Shown here one piece after another: positions 1 to 8,788 of a DNA stretch of 64,000 nucleotides. The first letter of the stretch is position 1, and each line of letters starts with the position of its first letter. The notes under the pieces were generated by a model. It saw nothing but the letters and a program-made list of their open reading frames with translations. It was not told the origin of the DNA and did no database searches. The stretch covers positions 3,978,235 through 4,042,234 of the forward strand of contig CAWJMN010000001.1 of assembly GCA_963844055.1 (NCBI GenBank), written 5' to 3'. Origin of the DNA: CAWJMN01 sp963844055 (GTDB taxonomy: Bacteria > Planctomycetota > Planctomycetia > Pirellulales > Pirellulaceae). The translations under genes and the position numbers were made by a program.

Positions 1-606
1 CCGATGAAGCTCTACTTGAGCCTGCTACGCCGTCGGCTCACCAGCGATACTAGCTCGGTAGAGACCCTCGACAAAGTCACTTCTAGCCTCGCGACGGTTG
101 AAGCGACTGTTAGTGACCTCCTGCATTTTTCTACCCAGCGTGATCCCAGTATTGCTGCCTTCGATCTGAAGCACTTGATCGCACAGGTCTGTGATTCGAT
201 TGCTCCACAGCTTGATGCGCAGGGCATTACCACAACGCTGCTCCTTGAAAACCACGGCACCTTCCATGCCGACCAAGAGATGCTCCGCCGGGCTCTCCTT
301 AATCTGCTCCTCAACAGTTTGGACGTGATGCCAGAGGGGGGAACATTGACGATTGAGACCAGCACCGATGCTTCCGGCACAACGCTAAGCGTCCGTGATT
401 CGGGCCCCGGCATTTCCGAAGATCACTTGCAACATTTGTTTGAGCCTTTCTTTACCACAAAAAACACAGGCACCGGACTTGGCCTCGCGATTGTTGATCG
501 CGTCGTTCAAGCCCATGGTGGCTACATTTCTGTCAACAATGCTTCGTCGGGTGGTGCAATCTTTACTTTGCACTTTCCCCGTCGTGGCGAGGAGCTTGCA
601 GCATGA
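1..606 (+). CDS. Sensor histidine kinase, C-terminal part (5' end outside window)
   Basis: The frame is open from the first base, so the start and sensor region lie upstream of the window. The visible part begins just after the expected phospho-accepting His box (a PMKLYLSLL continuation is typical of HisKA domains). It then shows a complete HATPase_c domain: N box (RRALLNLLLNSLDVMPEGG), G1 (DSGPGIS), F box (LFEPFFTTK) and G2 (GTGLGLAIV). It would autophosphorylate and pass phosphate to the response regulator encoded next, whose ATG overlaps its stop (ATGA). With flagellar genes downstream, the pair resembles FlrB/FlrC or FleS/FleR. That role is inferred from context; the catalytic domain is certain. 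Confidence 0.9.
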   Translation, partial: PMKLYLSLLRRRLTSDTSSVETLDKVTSSLATVEATVSDLLHFSTQRDPSIAAFDLKHLIAQVCDSIAPQLDAQGITTTLLLENHGTFHADQEMLRRALLNLLLNSLDVMPEGGTLTIETSTDASGTTLSVRDSGPGISEDHLQHLFEPFFTTKNTGTGLGLAIVDRVVQAHGGYISVNNASSGGAIFTLHFPRRGEELAA

Positions 607-2027
607 CGACAATGACCCTGCCCGCCGCTATCACTGGATCGATTCTCGTTGTGGATGACAACGCACGTGCCCGCCAATCGATGGCAGAGGTGCTTCACGC
701 CGTGGGGCATGAAGTAGCCAGCTGTGCCAGTGCGATTGAAGCCTTGCGTGTTATCGAGCGGCAATCGTTTGACCTGATCATCACCGACCTGCAAATGCCA
801 GGCATGACGGGGCTGGAATTCATCAAGGCCCTTTCTGAGCGCAAGTATGAATCTCAGGTCGTCATGGTGACCGCGTTTGCCTCGGTTACTTCGGCCGTCG
901 AAGCGATGCGATACGGAGCTTTTGACTACATCGAAAAGCCCTTTGACGTCGAACAGCTCGAAGAGCTTGTCACTCGGGCCCTACGCCAAAACCATCGTGG
1001 TCAGCCACGATCGGCAGTTCCTGCTGCCGTTCCCAATTGGCACGGTCTGCTACTAGGGGATAGCTCGGCCATGAAGGCGCTGCGTCAAAAGATTGCTCAC
1101 ATCGGCCCTACCGATGAGACCGTTCTGATCACCGGCGAAAGTGGCACCGGCAAAGAACTCGTTGCTCGCTGCCTGCATGCCGCCAGCCCTCGTTCGGGCC
1201 GTGCCTTTGTGGGGCTCAACTGCCCTGCCCTATCGCCACAGCTGATGGAAAGCGAACTCTTTGGCCATGAACGGGGCGCATTTACTAGCGCCGACACGCC
1301 ACGCGTGGGACGTTTTGAACTTGCCGAAGAAGGTACGATCCTGCTCGACGAAATCACCGAAATTGATGCCACGTTGCAGGCCAAACTGCTTCGCGTGTTG
1401 CAAGAGAAGACCTACGAACGGGTTGGATCTAGCCAAACTCGCAAGGCGAATGTACGGGTGGTAGCGACGACCAACCGCGACTTGCCAACGGAGGTTGCAG
1501 CGGGCCGGTTCCGTCAAGACTTGTACTTCCGCCTTGCCGTCGTACCACTTGCCATTCCGCCACTTCGCTCACGTCGCGAAGACATTCCAACGCTAGTTCA
1601 TCACTTCTCGGAAGTCGCTGCGGGACGCCTGGATCGCGCCCCTTGCCAGTTCCTTCCTTCCGCGATGGACCTGCTTTCCAACTATCACTGGCCGGGCAAC
1701 GTGCGTGAGCTTGAAAACCTCATCACACGCGCCTGCGTTTTGTGCGGCTCAGGAAAAGTCGATGCAGACGAACTACATCCGTGGCTGATGGAAAACCCAC
1801 ATCCGATGGAAAACCCTTTGACGGTTTCCAGTTCCGAAGCTCCTATCGCCGCTGGCATGAAGCTCGAGGATATGGAACGCAAACTGATTGAAGCCACGCT
1901 GGATACTTATGAAGGACATCGTGCCAAAGCGGCCGAGGCGTTGGGGATCGGTATTCGAACCCTCTCCAACAAACTTCGTCAGTATGGCTATGCACCCCGC
2001 ACCCGCGCCTTTTTGAAGTCCGCTTAG
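603..2027 (+). CDS. Sigma-54-dependent response regulator (FlrC/NtrC-like flagellar activator)
   Basis: 474 residues with the classic three-part layout. The receiver domain (about 13-125) has acidic pair VVDDN and phospho-acceptor D62 in LIITDLQMPG. The AAA+ domain has Walker A GESGTGKE (178-185), a GAFTGA loop that reads GAFTSA (225-230) and Walker B ILLDEI. A Fis-type HTH lies at about 424-460. It should remodel sigma-54 RNA polymerase after phosphorylation by the kinase encoded just upstream, with which it overlaps by 4 nt. A strong sigma-54 promoter lies 210 nt past its stop, ahead of flgB, making the flagellar operon its obvious target. The G-to-S change in the GAFTGA loop is tolerated in some family members, but its effect here is unknown. 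Confidence 0.95.
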   Translation: MTTMTLPAAITGSILVVDDNARARQSMAEVLHAVGHEVASCASAIEALRVIERQSFDLIITDLQMPGMTGLEFIKALSERKYESQVVMVTAFASVTSAVEAMRYGAFDYIEKPFDVEQLEELVTRALRQNHRGQPRSAVPAAVPNWHGLLLGDSSAMKALRQKIAHIGPTDETVLITGESGTGKELVARCLHAASPRSGRAFVGLNCPALSPQLMESELFGHERGAFTSADTPRVGRFELAEEGTILLDEITEIDATLQAKLLRVLQEKTYERVGSSQTRKANVRVVATTNRDLPTEVAAGRFRQDLYFRLAVVPLAIPPLRSRREDIPTLVHHFSEVAAGRLDRAPCQFLPSAMDLLSNYHWPGNVRELENLITRACVLCGSGKVDADELHPWLMENPHPMENPLTVSSSEAPIAAGMKLEDMERKLIEATLDTYEGHRAKAAEALGIGIRTLSNKLRQYGYAPRTRAFLKSA

Positions 2028-2040
2028 TTAGTCCCCTTTC

Positions 2041-2090
2041 GATCGGCAATCGGCAACTGTTGCCGCTGCCGATCGGCAAACCTTGCCGAT
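2041..2090. promoter_or_regulatory. Tandem palindromes, candidate enhancer sites for the sigma-54 activator
   Basis: Two copies of CGGCAA-N3-TTGCCG lie at 2051-2065 and 2074-2088, centres 23 bp apart (about two helical turns). An extra CGGCAA half-site is at 2044-2049, and outer arms GATCGGCA/TGCCGATC enclose the first copy. They sit roughly 150-190 bp upstream of the -24/-12 element, the usual distance for bound NtrC-family activators. A stem-loop terminator for the regulator gene is an alternative, but no T-run follows. The palindromes are seen directly; the binding role is inferred. Confidence 0.55.
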
Positions 2091-2237
2091 TGCAGTTACC
2101 CCAAGTAAGCCCTCATGAATCGTCCCTTACACACTTCAGTACCTTTATCAAAACGGGCCATCCACCGATGGCTACGAGGGTTAAGGCTGCTCAGCAACAC
2201 TCGCTGAATCGCCTAGTTTAACTATCTATGGGGTGAT

Positions 2238-2252
2238 TGGCACGCAGATTGC
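2238..2252 (+). promoter_or_regulatory. Sigma-54 (-24/-12) promoter of the flagellar operon
   Basis: TGGCAC-N5-TTGC matches the sigma-54 consensus, with GG (2239-2240) and GC (2251-2252) separated by exactly 10 nt. Predicted transcription would start near 2264, giving a very short leader before flgB. The sigma-54 activator gene immediately upstream supports it. Confidence 0.85.
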
Positions 2253-2279
2253 CCAAGTTTCCCCACAGCCCGGAGCCAA

Positions 2280-2696
2280 ATGATGTTGCCAGGCTTGTTT
2301 CAATCAACGAATATCCCAGCCCTCGCAGAAAGCGTGAACTTCGCTCAAGCAAGGCACAATGTTCTCGCGGGCAACGTCGCCAACGCGAACACGCCTGGAT
2401 ATCGGGTGCGTGACTTATCGGTGGAAACGTTTCAGCAAAAACTGAAAGCGGCCATTGAGATGTCAGAAACAAAGGGAGAGCCAATCTCGCCCGGAATTCG
2501 TCGGTCCACTACCGGCGATCCGATTCGAGACGTTCGCTCGGAGTTGACCAACATCCTGTATCACGACGACACGAACATGGACATGGAAAAGCAAGTCACC
2601 GAGATTTCCAAAAACCAATTCCTCCACAGTTTTGCATTAACCGTTATGAATGATCAGTTCCAACTGCTGCAAGCCGCCATCAGCGAACGGGTCTAG
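2280..2696 (+). CDS. flgB: Flagellar basal-body rod protein FlgB
   Basis: 138 residues, normal for FlgB. The N-terminal rod signature (ARHNVLAGNVANANTPGYRVRD) and the C-terminal helix (MEKQVTEISKNQFLHSFALTVMNDQFQLL) are the conserved halves that form the coiled coil of axial proteins. FlgB is the proximal rod subunit joining the MS ring and FliE. Two adjacent ATGs (2280 and 2283) are possible; GGAG at 2272-2275 is better spaced for the second. It is the first gene after the sigma-54 promoter and starts the flgB-flgC-fliE-fliF order common in flagellar clusters. Confidence 0.95.
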   Translation: MMLPGLFQSTNIPALAESVNFAQARHNVLAGNVANANTPGYRVRDLSVETFQQKLKAAIEMSETKGEPISPGIRRSTTGDPIRDVRSELTNILYHDDTNMDMEKQVTEISKNQFLHSFALTVMNDQFQLLQAAISERV

Positions 2697-2741
2697 TTTC
2701 ACGTTTTTGATTTCGTCCTCTCCTCCATCGGAGTCTTCCTC

Positions 2742-3167
2742 ATGATCTCAGCTCTCGACATCAGCACTAGTGCACTCGTCGCGCAGCGCGTTCGGATGGA
2801 CACGATCTCCAGCAACCTGGCCAATATGTCGTCGATGGTTCGCTCACCCAATGGTGAGATGCAGCCATACGAGTCCAAGTATGTGCTGTTTGAAGCAGAC
2901 AACAGCATGGCGACAAGTAGTGGCGCCGCGGGGGTAAAGATTGCCGGGATTGAGTCGGACAGCAAAGAACCCCTCTACCGTTGGCAGCCTGACCATCCCT
3001 ACGCCATCAAGGAAGGGCCACGCCGCGGCTATGTCGCGTACCCCAATGTCAACATGACGGCCGAGATGGTGGATGCACTGGTTGCCACCCGCGCTTACGA
3101 AGCCAACGTGGGTGTGATGGAAATCACCAAGACGATGTCCGCTCAAAGCTTACGAATCTTGGCTTAG
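2742..3167 (+). CDS. flgC: Flagellar basal-body rod protein FlgC
   Basis: 141 residues. The N-terminus (ALDISTSALVAQRVRMDTISSNLANMS) and C-terminus (NVNMTAEMVDALVATRAYEANV, then a final helix) are the FlgC/rod-hook family termini. FlgC is a proximal rod component exported through the flagellar type III apparatus. It follows flgB by 45 nt in the same operon. No anomalies seen. Confidence 0.95.
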   Translation: MISALDISTSALVAQRVRMDTISSNLANMSSMVRSPNGEMQPYESKYVLFEADNSMATSSGAAGVKIAGIESDSKEPLYRWQPDHPYAIKEGPRRGYVAYPNVNMTAEMVDALVATRAYEANVGVMEITKTMSAQSLRILA

Positions 3168-3238
3168 TTCGCTAACCGTTTACTTCCACACTTTATTCCC
3201 CTTGTCGACTTGCCACTCCAAAAGGAAAGGTTCATCTG

Positions 3239-3565
3239 ATGACAGTCATTCGCGGTCTTCAAAATAGCCTGCCTCCTTTGGGCATATCGCCCCCAACGAC
3301 GCCGCTTCCCCCAACGACGGCCGGCGGCGTACAAGGGACCGACACCGCATCGTTCAAAGACTTCTTGCTGCAATCGATTGGCCATGTCAACAACATGCAA
3401 CAAGAGGCCGACAAAGCCGTTCAACAGTTTTTGACCGGGGGTGATGTTAACCCGGCCGAAGTGCTGACCTCGATCCAAAAGTCGGACATGACGTTCCGGC
3501 TGATGCTTCAGATCCGCAACAAGCTCGTTCAGGCTTACCAAGAGGTAAGCAACATTCGCATTTAG
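3239..3565 (+). CDS. fliE: Flagellar hook-basal body protein FliE
   Basis: 108 residues. A Pro/Thr-rich variable start is followed by the FliE core: SFKDFLLQSIGHVNNMQQEADKAVQQ, the GGDVNPAEVLTSIQKSDMTF motif, and the C-terminal LMLQIRNKLVQAYQEV. FliE links the MS ring (FliF) to the rod. The preceding AGGAAAGG at about 3221-3228 is a plausible ribosome site. It lies between flgC and fliF, the usual place. Confidence 0.95.
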   Translation: MTVIRGLQNSLPPLGISPPTTPLPPTTAGGVQGTDTASFKDFLLQSIGHVNNMQQEADKAVQQFLTGGDVNPAEVLTSIQKSDMTFRLMLQIRNKLVQAYQEVSNIRI

Positions 3566-3644
3566 TTTCGCGTTGGTTTTGATTATTCCTTTCACCCTAA
3601 CAACATGCAGCTTTCGCTGCGAGTTCCCCTAGAAGGATCCACGG

Positions 3645-5342
3645 ATGGAGTTCTTCAGCAAGGCGTATAGCCAGGTTACCGACACCCTCAAAAGCATGAG
3701 TCCCGCAACACAGATTGCGTCGCTGTTGCTGATGGTGATGATTGGCGTCGGAATCGCTTTCCTGTTCCAGTACCAGGTAACTTCCGGGGATGAATTCCTG
3801 CTGGGTGGTCGTTCGTTCATGGGTGAAGAACTGACTCGCGCCGAGGCGGCCTTTGCCGAAGGTGGCTTGAGCGGCTCCAGCATTGTCGATGGCAACCGCA
3901 TCCGCATTCCTAAGGGAAAGAAAGACCTTTACCTCGCCGCCCTGGCCAAAAACAATGCCCTGCCTGCCGACTTCAACAAGTACTTGGATGAAGCGGCTGC
4001 CAGCGACAATCCTTTCTCTTCGGCCAAGTCCTTAGAGGTCCGTCGCTCGAATGCCAAGCAGAAAGAACTAGCACTGATCATCTCGCACATGCCTGGCGTC
4101 CAACGTGCCACGGTTCAGTTTGATGAAGAAGTGCAAAACCCGCTGACCCGTTCCAAGCGGAAGACTGCTATGGTAGCCGTTTGGCCCATGAATGGCCGCC
4201 TTGAAGAAGAAGTAATTCGTTCGATTCAGAACATGATCTCCAACGCCTACGCCGGGCTGGATCGTCAACAAATCTCCATTACCGACATGTCGAGCGGTCT
4301 TACGCATGGTGGTACGGGCGAAAACGATCTTGGTTCGCCAGAAAATGCCTACGTCATGCGTAAGCTACAACTGGAAAACGCTTGGAAGAAGAAGATCATT
4401 GACCAACTCTCTTGGCTGTCGGGAGCGATCGTCAATGTGAACGTGGAACTTGATCCTCAGCTTCAGTCGACTTCCCAAAAGGTCGTCATCGATCCCAAGC
4501 CCACTCCGATCAAGTCGAGCGAATCGACGAGAGAGAACTCGACCACCCAAAAGCAAATCGGTGGTCGCCCCGGGGCAGAACCCAATGGCGTTGGCAACTC
4601 GGCCGTCGCGATCAATACCGCCAGCACCGCCCCCGAGACCACCAGCAACGAAAGCAAAAGCGAAGTTAACAGTGCGGTCGGGCATGAGCAGAGCACCTTG
4701 GTAAAGGCTGGCCTAACGCCAACTCGAGTCACCGCCGCCATCCTGATTCCACAAAGCCACTTCCTCAAAGTTTGGGAATCGCGCAACCCAACGGCAGACG
4801 GCGCCGCTCCTAAGGCTCCTGAAGCTGCTGAGCTTTCCAAGATCGAGACCGAAGTCAGCAAGAAGGTTAACGAAGTTGTCGTGAACCTGCTTCCTACCGT
4901 ACCTGAAGGGACCAACCCTTATCCACAAATCAAGGTCGAGAGCTACGCCGACTTTGCCAAACCAGCTCCGCCCGCCATCACCATGGCTGACAACGCCATG
5001 GCTTGGCTTGGCGATAACTGGCAAACCTTGGGGATGCTAATGGTTGGCCTGTTCGCACTTCTGATGGTTCGCAGCATGGTCAACTCTTCCGGTACCTCGC
5101 CCGCTTCAGCGTCAGCCGCTGCGTCCGCAAATGCTGCGGGACATGGTGGCGGCCACGGTGGAGCAGCCGGTGACGCTGACGGTGCCGACGAGGGAGATGA
5201 AGCCCCGGCCGTGATTAGCATGCTCAAACGCAATTTTGACCCCAACACGCCTAACCTCAAAGAAGAGCTGCGTGACCTTGTAAAAGAAGATCCTGATGCG
5301 GCCGCTGCCATCCTTCGCAACTGGATCGGCGACGCTGCTTAG
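3645..5342 (+). CDS. fliF: Flagellar MS-ring protein FliF
   Basis: 565 residues. Transmembrane segment 1 (about 24-43, IASLLLMVMIGVGIAFLF) precedes ring-building YscJ-like motifs, including RSNAKQKELALIISHMPGVQRATV. A Ser/Thr/Glu-rich linker (about 285-345) follows. TM2 is at about 460-480 (LGMLMVGLFALLMVRSMV). A cytoplasmic tail carries a Gly/His stretch and ends in an acidic Leu-rich segment (NLKEELRDLVKEDPDAAAAILRNWIG), the expected FliG-binding end. It forms the membrane ring housing the export gate. Confidence 0.96.
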   Translation: MEFFSKAYSQVTDTLKSMSPATQIASLLLMVMIGVGIAFLFQYQVTSGDEFLLGGRSFMGEELTRAEAAFAEGGLSGSSIVDGNRIRIPKGKKDLYLAALAKNNALPADFNKYLDEAAASDNPFSSAKSLEVRRSNAKQKELALIISHMPGVQRATVQFDEEVQNPLTRSKRKTAMVAVWPMNGRLEEEVIRSIQNMISNAYAGLDRQQISITDMSSGLTHGGTGENDLGSPENAYVMRKLQLENAWKKKIIDQLSWLSGAIVNVNVELDPQLQSTSQKVVIDPKPTPIKSSESTRENSTTQKQIGGRPGAEPNGVGNSAVAINTASTAPETTSNESKSEVNSAVGHEQSTLVKAGLTPTRVTAAILIPQSHFLKVWESRNPTADGAAPKAPEAAELSKIETEVSKKVNEVVVNLLPTVPEGTNPYPQIKVESYADFAKPAPPAITMADNAMAWLGDNWQTLGMLMVGLFALLMVRSMVNSSGTSPASASAAASANAAGHGGGHGGAAGDADGADEGDEAPAVISMLKRNFDPNTPNLKEELRDLVKEDPDAAAAILRNWIGDAA

Positions 5343-5402
5343 TAAGTTTTGTTTGATCGTTCCTGTTTAGACTTCCAACCTTTAGCTCGTACGACTCCTC
5401 CC

Positions 5403-6581
5403 ATGAAATCCCCTGCCGACCTTCGCAAAGCGGCCATCCTGATTACAGCGCTCGACTCTGCCAGTGGCGATGCCCTTCTGGATCAGATGCCCCCTGCGCT
5501 TGCCCAGCGGGTTCGGGATACGATCATGGACCTGGAAGACATCTCCACCGAAGAACAACAAAAGGTGCTGGCTGAGTTTTTGGGACGAAACGCTCCCGCC
5601 AAAAAGCCGGCAAGCACGCCCAGCCGCAAGCCCACCACAACCTCGATCGATGATGTGGAACTAGAGATCAGCCCCCAGGCGGAAGCACGTACGCAGGCCT
5701 TGGCAAAAGCTCCACCCGCTGCAGTTGCCGCTCCCACAGTTTCGGCCCAGCCATTTGACTTCCTGCGAAAGATTGCCGGCCGTCATATTGCCCAGGTACT
5801 TGAGCACGAATCGCCGCAAGCGATCGCCGCGGTGATTTCTGCCCTAGAGCCACAGCATGCGGCCGAAGTGCTAGAGACTCTCCCCACCAGCCAAAGCATT
5901 GAAGCCCTGGCCCGCATGGCCAACTTGGGAGACATGTCTCCTGAAGTGCTGCATGACTTGGCAGAAGGGCTCAAAGAGCAACTGGCTCCACAACTGCAAG
6001 CACAAAACATTCGCAAGGAAAGCCTCGCCGGAATTCAGCGTGTCCTTTCGGCCCTCGATGGAGATCGCCGCAAGGCACTACTGGCCAGCCTAGGCCGCCA
6101 GAACTCTCCGCTGGTTCAGCAACTTGGGTATCTGGCTCCCGAAGAACTTTCGCAGCCCGTGGAATCCAAGCTGGAAGAGAGCGTATCGCCGGCGACGACC
6201 TATGTCGCTCGCGAAACCTTTACGGCCGCACGCGAAGTTTCGCCGACTGCTACTTCCTTCGATTCTGTCAATGAGGCCGACCTGCCGGAGCTGGCTGAAC
6301 TTTTCTCGCTGCCATTGCCAGAGATCAAACATATCTTCCTCGAAGTAACGCCTGACGTAGCGATCTTGGCACTGATTGGCACGGAGCCACGATTGCTTGA
6401 ACGCTTTTTGCAACGGCTTCCGGCGGCACTCGCGAAAGACCTGGGGCGCCGCCTTGCCAATCCGGGGCCTGTTCGGCTTCGCGATTTGGATCGGGCTCGC
6501 TTGCAAGTACGTCGCAGCCTGCACGAACTCTTTGAATCCGACGAGGAAGAGGTGGATTCGTCCGTCACTTACTCCAGTTAG
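5403..6581 (+). CDS. fliG: Flagellar motor switch protein FliG
   Basis: The ATG at 5403 (MKSPADLRKAAILITALDS) is preferred over an in-frame TTG at 5349, because FliG homologues start just before this KAAILL-like motif. The product is 392 residues, longer than the usual ~330, because a Pro/Ala-rich linker (about residues 60-115) separates FliG-N from the middle domain. The middle domain has the ESPQAIAAVISALEPQHAAEVLETLP motif. The C-terminal armadillo-like region (LPLPEIKHIFLEVTPDVAILALIGTEP) would contact the MotA stator. It follows fliF by 60 nt. Confidence 0.95.
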   Translation: MKSPADLRKAAILITALDSASGDALLDQMPPALAQRVRDTIMDLEDISTEEQQKVLAEFLGRNAPAKKPASTPSRKPTTTSIDDVELEISPQAEARTQALAKAPPAAVAAPTVSAQPFDFLRKIAGRHIAQVLEHESPQAIAAVISALEPQHAAEVLETLPTSQSIEALARMANLGDMSPEVLHDLAEGLKEQLAPQLQAQNIRKESLAGIQRVLSALDGDRRKALLASLGRQNSPLVQQLGYLAPEELSQPVESKLEESVSPATTYVARETFTAAREVSPTATSFDSVNEADLPELAELFSLPLPEIKHIFLEVTPDVAILALIGTEPRLLERFLQRLPAALAKDLGRRLANPGPVRLRDLDRARLQVRRSLHELFESDEEEVDSSVTYSS

Positions 6582-6638
6582 ACCTTTTAAGAACCCTTTT
6601 CCCCTTCGCACCTTTGCTCTTACCGAACGCGTCTTCTC

Positions 6639-7292
6639 ATGGCCGGCATCATTAAAGCAGGATCAGCACTTCCCGCAGGATTCGTCTCCTCCGGCAACTC
6701 TCCCGCCTGGGAAGAGGTCGATGATTCGTATCTTGGAAAGATTCGCCAAGAAGCGGCTGCCGTGATTGCTCAAGCTCAAGCGCAGGCTGAGCAGATTCGC
6801 CGTACCGCGATGGAAGAAGGAAAACGCGCCGCCATGGAAGCCACCGAGGCGATGCTGCGTGCCAAGATTGAACAGCAGTTGCAATCGGTAGTGCAAGCAC
6901 TAAAGGCCGCGATCCAGTCAATCCTTGCAGCCCGCGAACAGTGGCAACGCCACTGGGAACAGCATGCCCTGCAACTTTCCAGCGCGATTGCTGCTCGTAT
7001 CTGTCGCCGCGAAGTAGAGAAAGTGCCACTGATTACGGTCGACCTTGTGCGTGAGGCGTTGCAACTGGCCGCAGGGAATCAGCGTGTAACGCTACGGGTT
7101 AACCCGACTGATTTCACCTCGCTCAAGCCGCACATCGAACAAATGATTGCTCAGCTCGCCTCGGTATCGGACACGCGCGTGATCGCCGACCCTGCCATCA
7201 CAACCGGCGGTTGCCGTGTGGATACGGAGTTCGGCAGCATCGACCAACAATTCGAAGCTCAACTGGCTCGCATTTTGGAAGAGCTGGATTAG
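6639..7292 (+). CDS. fliH: Flagellar assembly protein FliH
   Basis: 217 residues. A short N-terminal segment contains GSALPAGFV. A long Ala/Gln/Glu coiled coil (about 34-100) carries YLGKIRQEAAAVIAQAQAQAEQIRRTA. The C-terminal domain has VTLRVNPTDFTSLKPHI and ends in GGCRVDTEFGSIDQQFEAQLARILEEL, the FliH/SctL (V/A-ATPase E-subunit-like) signature. FliH dimers bind and restrain the FliI ATPase encoded next. Standard length and position. Confidence 0.94.
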   Translation: MAGIIKAGSALPAGFVSSGNSPAWEEVDDSYLGKIRQEAAAVIAQAQAQAEQIRRTAMEEGKRAAMEATEAMLRAKIEQQLQSVVQALKAAIQSILAAREQWQRHWEQHALQLSSAIAARICRREVEKVPLITVDLVREALQLAAGNQRVTLRVNPTDFTSLKPHIEQMIAQLASVSDTRVIADPAITTGGCRVDTEFGSIDQQFEAQLARILEELD

Positions 7293-7352
7293 TACCTCAC
7301 CCTGATACATTGCTTTACCTGCTGTTCGCTCACACTACTGATTGCCTTTGAA

Positions 7353-8711
7353 ATGCACGACTTCTCCACTCAACTCGCCAACATGATGCCAACCGCTCTC
7401 ACGGGAAGCATCGTTCGCACGGAAGGGCTGACCGCCTCCGTGGCAGGATTTCCTGCGCCTGTTGGGGCCCTGGTGATGATCGAGCGACAAACCGGCAAGC
7501 CGATCGAGGCAGAGGTAATTGGCTTTCGTGACAATGAAACGCTGATCTATCCACTTGCAGAAATGACCGGCGTACGACATGGAAATCGCGTGCGATTGGT
7601 GCGGTCGTCCCGTCTGCTGCGCGTGGGGAATGAGCTTTTGGGACGCGTTATTGATGCGCGGGGCCAAGTCATGGATGGCCGACCTGCGCCGCTGTTGGTC
7701 GACCGGGCAGCACTTGATCGTCGTCCCCCACCCGCTTGCGATCGCCCTCGAATCGACAAGGCACTTTCGACGGGCGTCCGCGCGATTGATGGCCTTTTGA
7801 CTTGTGGCATCGGACAGCGCATTGGCATTTTTGCTGGCTCGGGCGTCGGGAAAAGTGTGACGCTGGGCATGATGGCCCGCTACACTTCGGCAGATGTCAA
7901 CGTCATCGGCCTGATTGGCGAACGTGGCCGTGAAGTCAACGAGTTTATCGAGCGCGACCTGGGGCCTGAGGGACTCGCTCGAAGCGTGGTGATTGTCGCC
8001 ACCAGCGATGAGCCAGCGCTAATTCGCGTACAAGCTGCTCAGGCGGCGACCGCCGTAGCCGAATACTTCCGGGATCGCGGCAAGAATGTGCTGTTGATCA
8101 TGGATTCGCTCACACGCTTTGCTTTGGCCCAGCGAGAAATCGGCCTAGCGGCAGGTGAACCACCGACAACTCGCGGCTATCCACCGAGTGTGTTCGCCAT
8201 GCTGCCACGACTGGTCGAGCGTGCGGGGCGAAGTCCTCAAGGAAGTATCACTGCGTTTTACTCTGTACTGGTCGAAGGTGACGACACCAATGAACCGGTC
8301 AGCGATACCGTTCGCGGCCTGCTTGATGGTCACGTCATCCTATCGCGAAAGCTTGCTGCCCAAGGGCACTATCCCGCCATCGAAGTACTTGGAAGTATCA
8401 GCCGACTTTTCACCGACATCTCTGTACCAGAAGTCAGAGCGGCGGCGCAAGTCGTACGCGAATTGCTTTCGGCCTATCGGGATCATGAAGACCTGATTTC
8501 CATCGGTGCCTATCGCCAAGGGGCCAACCCAACGGTAGATGCATCGATTGCGATGAAGGAAGAGATTCAAAAGTTCTTGCGGCAAGCGGTTGAAGATCGC
8601 TCCAGCGTTGAACAGGCTCGTACGGAGTTGGTTCAACTGGCACAGCGGTGCATGGCGGCACGTCGTCCGCCAGCGGTTGTGCCTGCTGCAGGAGGTGGCC
8701 TGCGACGTTAA
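7353..8711 (+). CDS. fliI: Flagellum-specific export ATPase FliI
   Basis: 452 residues. It has a beta-barrel N domain, Walker A GSGVGKS (162-168), the catalytic GERGREVNEFI motif and Walker B NVLLIMDSLTRFA. Next come the SITAFYSVLVEGDDTNEPVSD segment and a C-terminal helical domain (SIGAYRQGANPTVD). It belongs to the FliI/SctN family of rotary-type ATPases and energises flagellar protein export with FliH and FliJ, encoded on either side. The start follows fliH by 60 nt. No anomalies. Confidence 0.97.
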   Translation: MHDFSTQLANMMPTALTGSIVRTEGLTASVAGFPAPVGALVMIERQTGKPIEAEVIGFRDNETLIYPLAEMTGVRHGNRVRLVRSSRLLRVGNELLGRVIDARGQVMDGRPAPLLVDRAALDRRPPPACDRPRIDKALSTGVRAIDGLLTCGIGQRIGIFAGSGVGKSVTLGMMARYTSADVNVIGLIGERGREVNEFIERDLGPEGLARSVVIVATSDEPALIRVQAAQAATAVAEYFRDRGKNVLLIMDSLTRFALAQREIGLAAGEPPTTRGYPPSVFAMLPRLVERAGRSPQGSITAFYSVLVEGDDTNEPVSDTVRGLLDGHVILSRKLAAQGHYPAIEVLGSISRLFTDISVPEVRAAAQVVRELLSAYRDHEDLISIGAYRQGANPTVDASIAMKEEIQKFLRQAVEDRSSVEQARTELVQLAQRCMAARRPPAVVPAAGGGLRR

Positions 8712-8788
8712 GCGATTCTACCGACTGTGCGTGTGTTTGATTTTGGTTTTTGACTTTCCGTGTGCACTTTGTGTTTTAGGTCTCTGCC

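Noticed and set aside
2041..2074. Terminator after the sigma-54 activator gene
   Set aside because: A 34-bp stem is possible, but no T-run follows and the symmetric repeats suit protein binding better.
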